A stretch of DNA of 5,869 bases from Vulcanimicrobiota bacterium (GTDB taxonomy: Bacteria; Eremiobacterota; Eremiobacteria; Baltobacterales; Baltobacteraceae): positions 1 to 5,869 of the forward strand of contig JAQBPL010000057.1 of NCBI GenBank assembly GCA_028287545.1. Direction: 5' to 3'. Positions 4,933 through 5,869 of the stretch are shown here, piece by piece; the stretch's first letter is position 1, and the number at the start of each line of letters is the position of its first letter. Made by a program: the position numbers and the translations under genes. The notes beneath the pieces are model-generated. The model was not told the origin of the DNA. It searched no databases and worked only from the letters and a program-made list of their open reading frames with translations.

Positions 4933-5841
4933 ATGAACCCGCCGGAACGCAGTTTTCTCTCACACGGACCGATGGAGTACGTTCCCGCACCGGCTCGGCG
5001 CCTCGAACCGTTTCCAGGCGATGCGCGGCTTGCGCTGCACGTCATCGTGAACGTCGAGACATGGGAATTCCAGGGCCCAATGCCGCGCACCGCACTCCCG
5101 CCGCCGGCGTCGGGCGGGACGGTTCCGGACGTACCGAACTTCGCCTGGTATCAGTACGGCCAGCGGGTCGGTATCTGGCGGCTGTTCGAAACGCTCCAGC
5201 GCCACGGCGTGCGCGCGACGCTGAGCGTCAATTCCTCTGCGTGCAGCGAGTATCCGGAGATCATCGGGCGCGCCGTCGCGGACGAATGGGAGATGATGCC
5301 GCACGGCGTCGTCCAGCGCACGATGTCGAGCGTCGAGGACGAGCGCGCGGTCATCAACGAGGCGATCGCGCACCTCGAGTCGGCCACCGGAACGCGCCCG
5401 CGCGGCTGGCTCGGACCGGCGCTGGTCGAGACGACGCAAACGCTCGACCTGCTCGCCGAAGCCGGGTTCGACTACTGCTGCGACTGGGGTCCGGCGGACG
5501 ACGTGCCCTACGACCTGCGCGTTGCGAACGGACGCCGCATGGTCGCGGTGCCGTATCCGATCGAACTGAACGACATCGTCGTGTACGCGGTCGAACGGCA
5601 TTCCGCCGAGGAGTTCTTCACCCGCTGCACGGCCGCGTTCGACCAGCTCTACGCCGAGAGCAAGACCTCGCCGAAAGTTCTGCCGATCGCGCTGCACCCG
5701 TACCTGACCGGAACGCCCAGTCGCATCGCCGCGCTCGACCGCATCCTCGAGTACGTCCTCAAGCGCAAGAAAGTCCGCGCCATGACCGCCGCGGAAATCG
5801 CCGACTGGTACATCGCGCAGACGCCGCAAGCGTCGTCCTAA
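4933..5841 (+). CDS. PuuE-like polysaccharide deacetylase superfamily protein
   Basis: The 302-residue product has a NodB-like carbohydrate-esterase fold with motifs of the PuuE (allantoinase-like) branch: VNVETWEFQGPMPR (39-52) where classical deacetylases have TFDDG, GIWRLFETLQRHGVRATLSVN (80-100), MPHGVVQ (122-128) in place of the HxxxH metal motif, DERAVINEAI (136-145), RPRGWLGPAL (155-164), CDWGPADDVPYDL (183-195), ELND (211-214) and the terminal ALHPYL (253-258). Glu42, His124 and His255 are likely active-site residues. Members of this branch hydrolyse cyclic amides or imides such as allantoin, and PuuE itself is reported to be metal-independent, but many relatives are uncharacterised, so the substrate is open. 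No signal peptide is seen: it should be cytoplasmic. Start 4933 gives 13 residues before a second ATG at 4972 (MEYVPAP...), which may be the true start; neither has a clear ribosome-binding site. It is divergent from the ArsR unit and ends six bases before the repeat copy at 5847. Confidence 0.9.
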   Translation: MNPPERSFLSHGPMEYVPAPARRLEPFPGDARLALHVIVNVETWEFQGPMPRTALPPPASGGTVPDVPNFAWYQYGQRVGIWRLFETLQRHGVRATLSVNSSACSEYPEIIGRAVADEWEMMPHGVVQRTMSSVEDERAVINEAIAHLESATGTRPRGWLGPALVETTQTLDLLAEAGFDYCCDWGPADDVPYDLRVANGRRMVAVPYPIELNDIVVYAVERHSAEEFFTRCTAAFDQLYAESKTSPKVLPIALHPYLTGTPSRIAALDRILEYVLKRKKVRAMTAAEIADWYIAQTPQASS

Positions 5842-5846
5842 TCGTT

Positions 5847-5869
5847 GTCACCCTGAGCTTGTCGAAGGG
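5847..5869. repeat. Terminus of a second repeat copy, cut by window edge
   Basis: The last 23 bases begin GTCACCCTGAGC and continue TTGTCGAAGGG. They match 17 of 23 bases of the outer end of the 690-837 palindrome (reverse complement of its right arm) and 16 of 23 of its left arm. It begins six bases after the deacetylase stop codon, again in a 3' intergenic position. Only one end is visible, so its full form lies outside the window. Confidence 0.65.

Noticed and set aside
4736..4990. 84-codon minus-strand open frame in the gap between the ArsR and deacetylase genes
   Set aside because: Its only ATG lies inside the deacetylase gene, there is no ribosome-binding site at any internal start, and no family is recognised. 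The C-terminal 40 codons look somewhat gene-like, so a gene remnant remains possible.

Overview
This is a GC-rich, densely coded bacterial window with six complete protein genes, one possible gene start cut by the left edge, and a conspicuous palindromic repeat. The organism cannot be fixed from sequence alone. High GC, apparently leaderless starts (a TANNNT box 5-7 bases before the ATG) mixed with strong Shine-Dalgarno starts, and intergenic repeats containing GAGCTTGTCGA would fit an Eremiobacterota (WPS-2)-type or similar soil/volcanic lineage. That placement is a weak inference.

Layout: 1-68 may be the start of a minus-strand gene. 168-704 (+) encodes a small secreted protein of unknown function. 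It converges on the cytochrome gene, and 670-914 between them holds a 148-bp imperfect palindrome (690-837) with short iterations of its own end on both sides. 2117-3775 and 915-2084 (both minus) form a two-gene unit: an exported PQQ-dependent alcohol dehydrogenase-like quinoprotein followed by an exported protein with a C-terminal mono-heme cytochrome c domain. 4368-4697 and 3880-4356 (both minus) form a second two-gene unit: an ArsR-type regulator and an AHSA1/SRPBCC protein. 4933-5841 (+) is a PuuE-like member of the polysaccharide deacetylase superfamily, divergent from the ArsR gene. The window ends inside another copy of the repeat terminus (5847-5869).

How the genes work together: the quinoprotein should oxidise a periplasmic alcohol or similar substrate using PQQ and pass electrons to the cytochrome c made from the next gene. 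The residues around its active site include the Asp-x-Asp spacing associated with lanthanide-dependent enzymes, while the usual vicinal cysteine pair is absent. The ArsR/SRPBCC pair is a common bacterial module that is probably autoregulated; its ligand is unknown. No link between these units and the deacetylase is visible apart from proximity.

No clear new defence or mobile system was found. The most unusual parts are the palindromic element, which appears to have supplied the stop codon and C-terminal tail of the small secreted protein, the atypical quinoprotein, and the large unexplained N-terminal region of the cytochrome.
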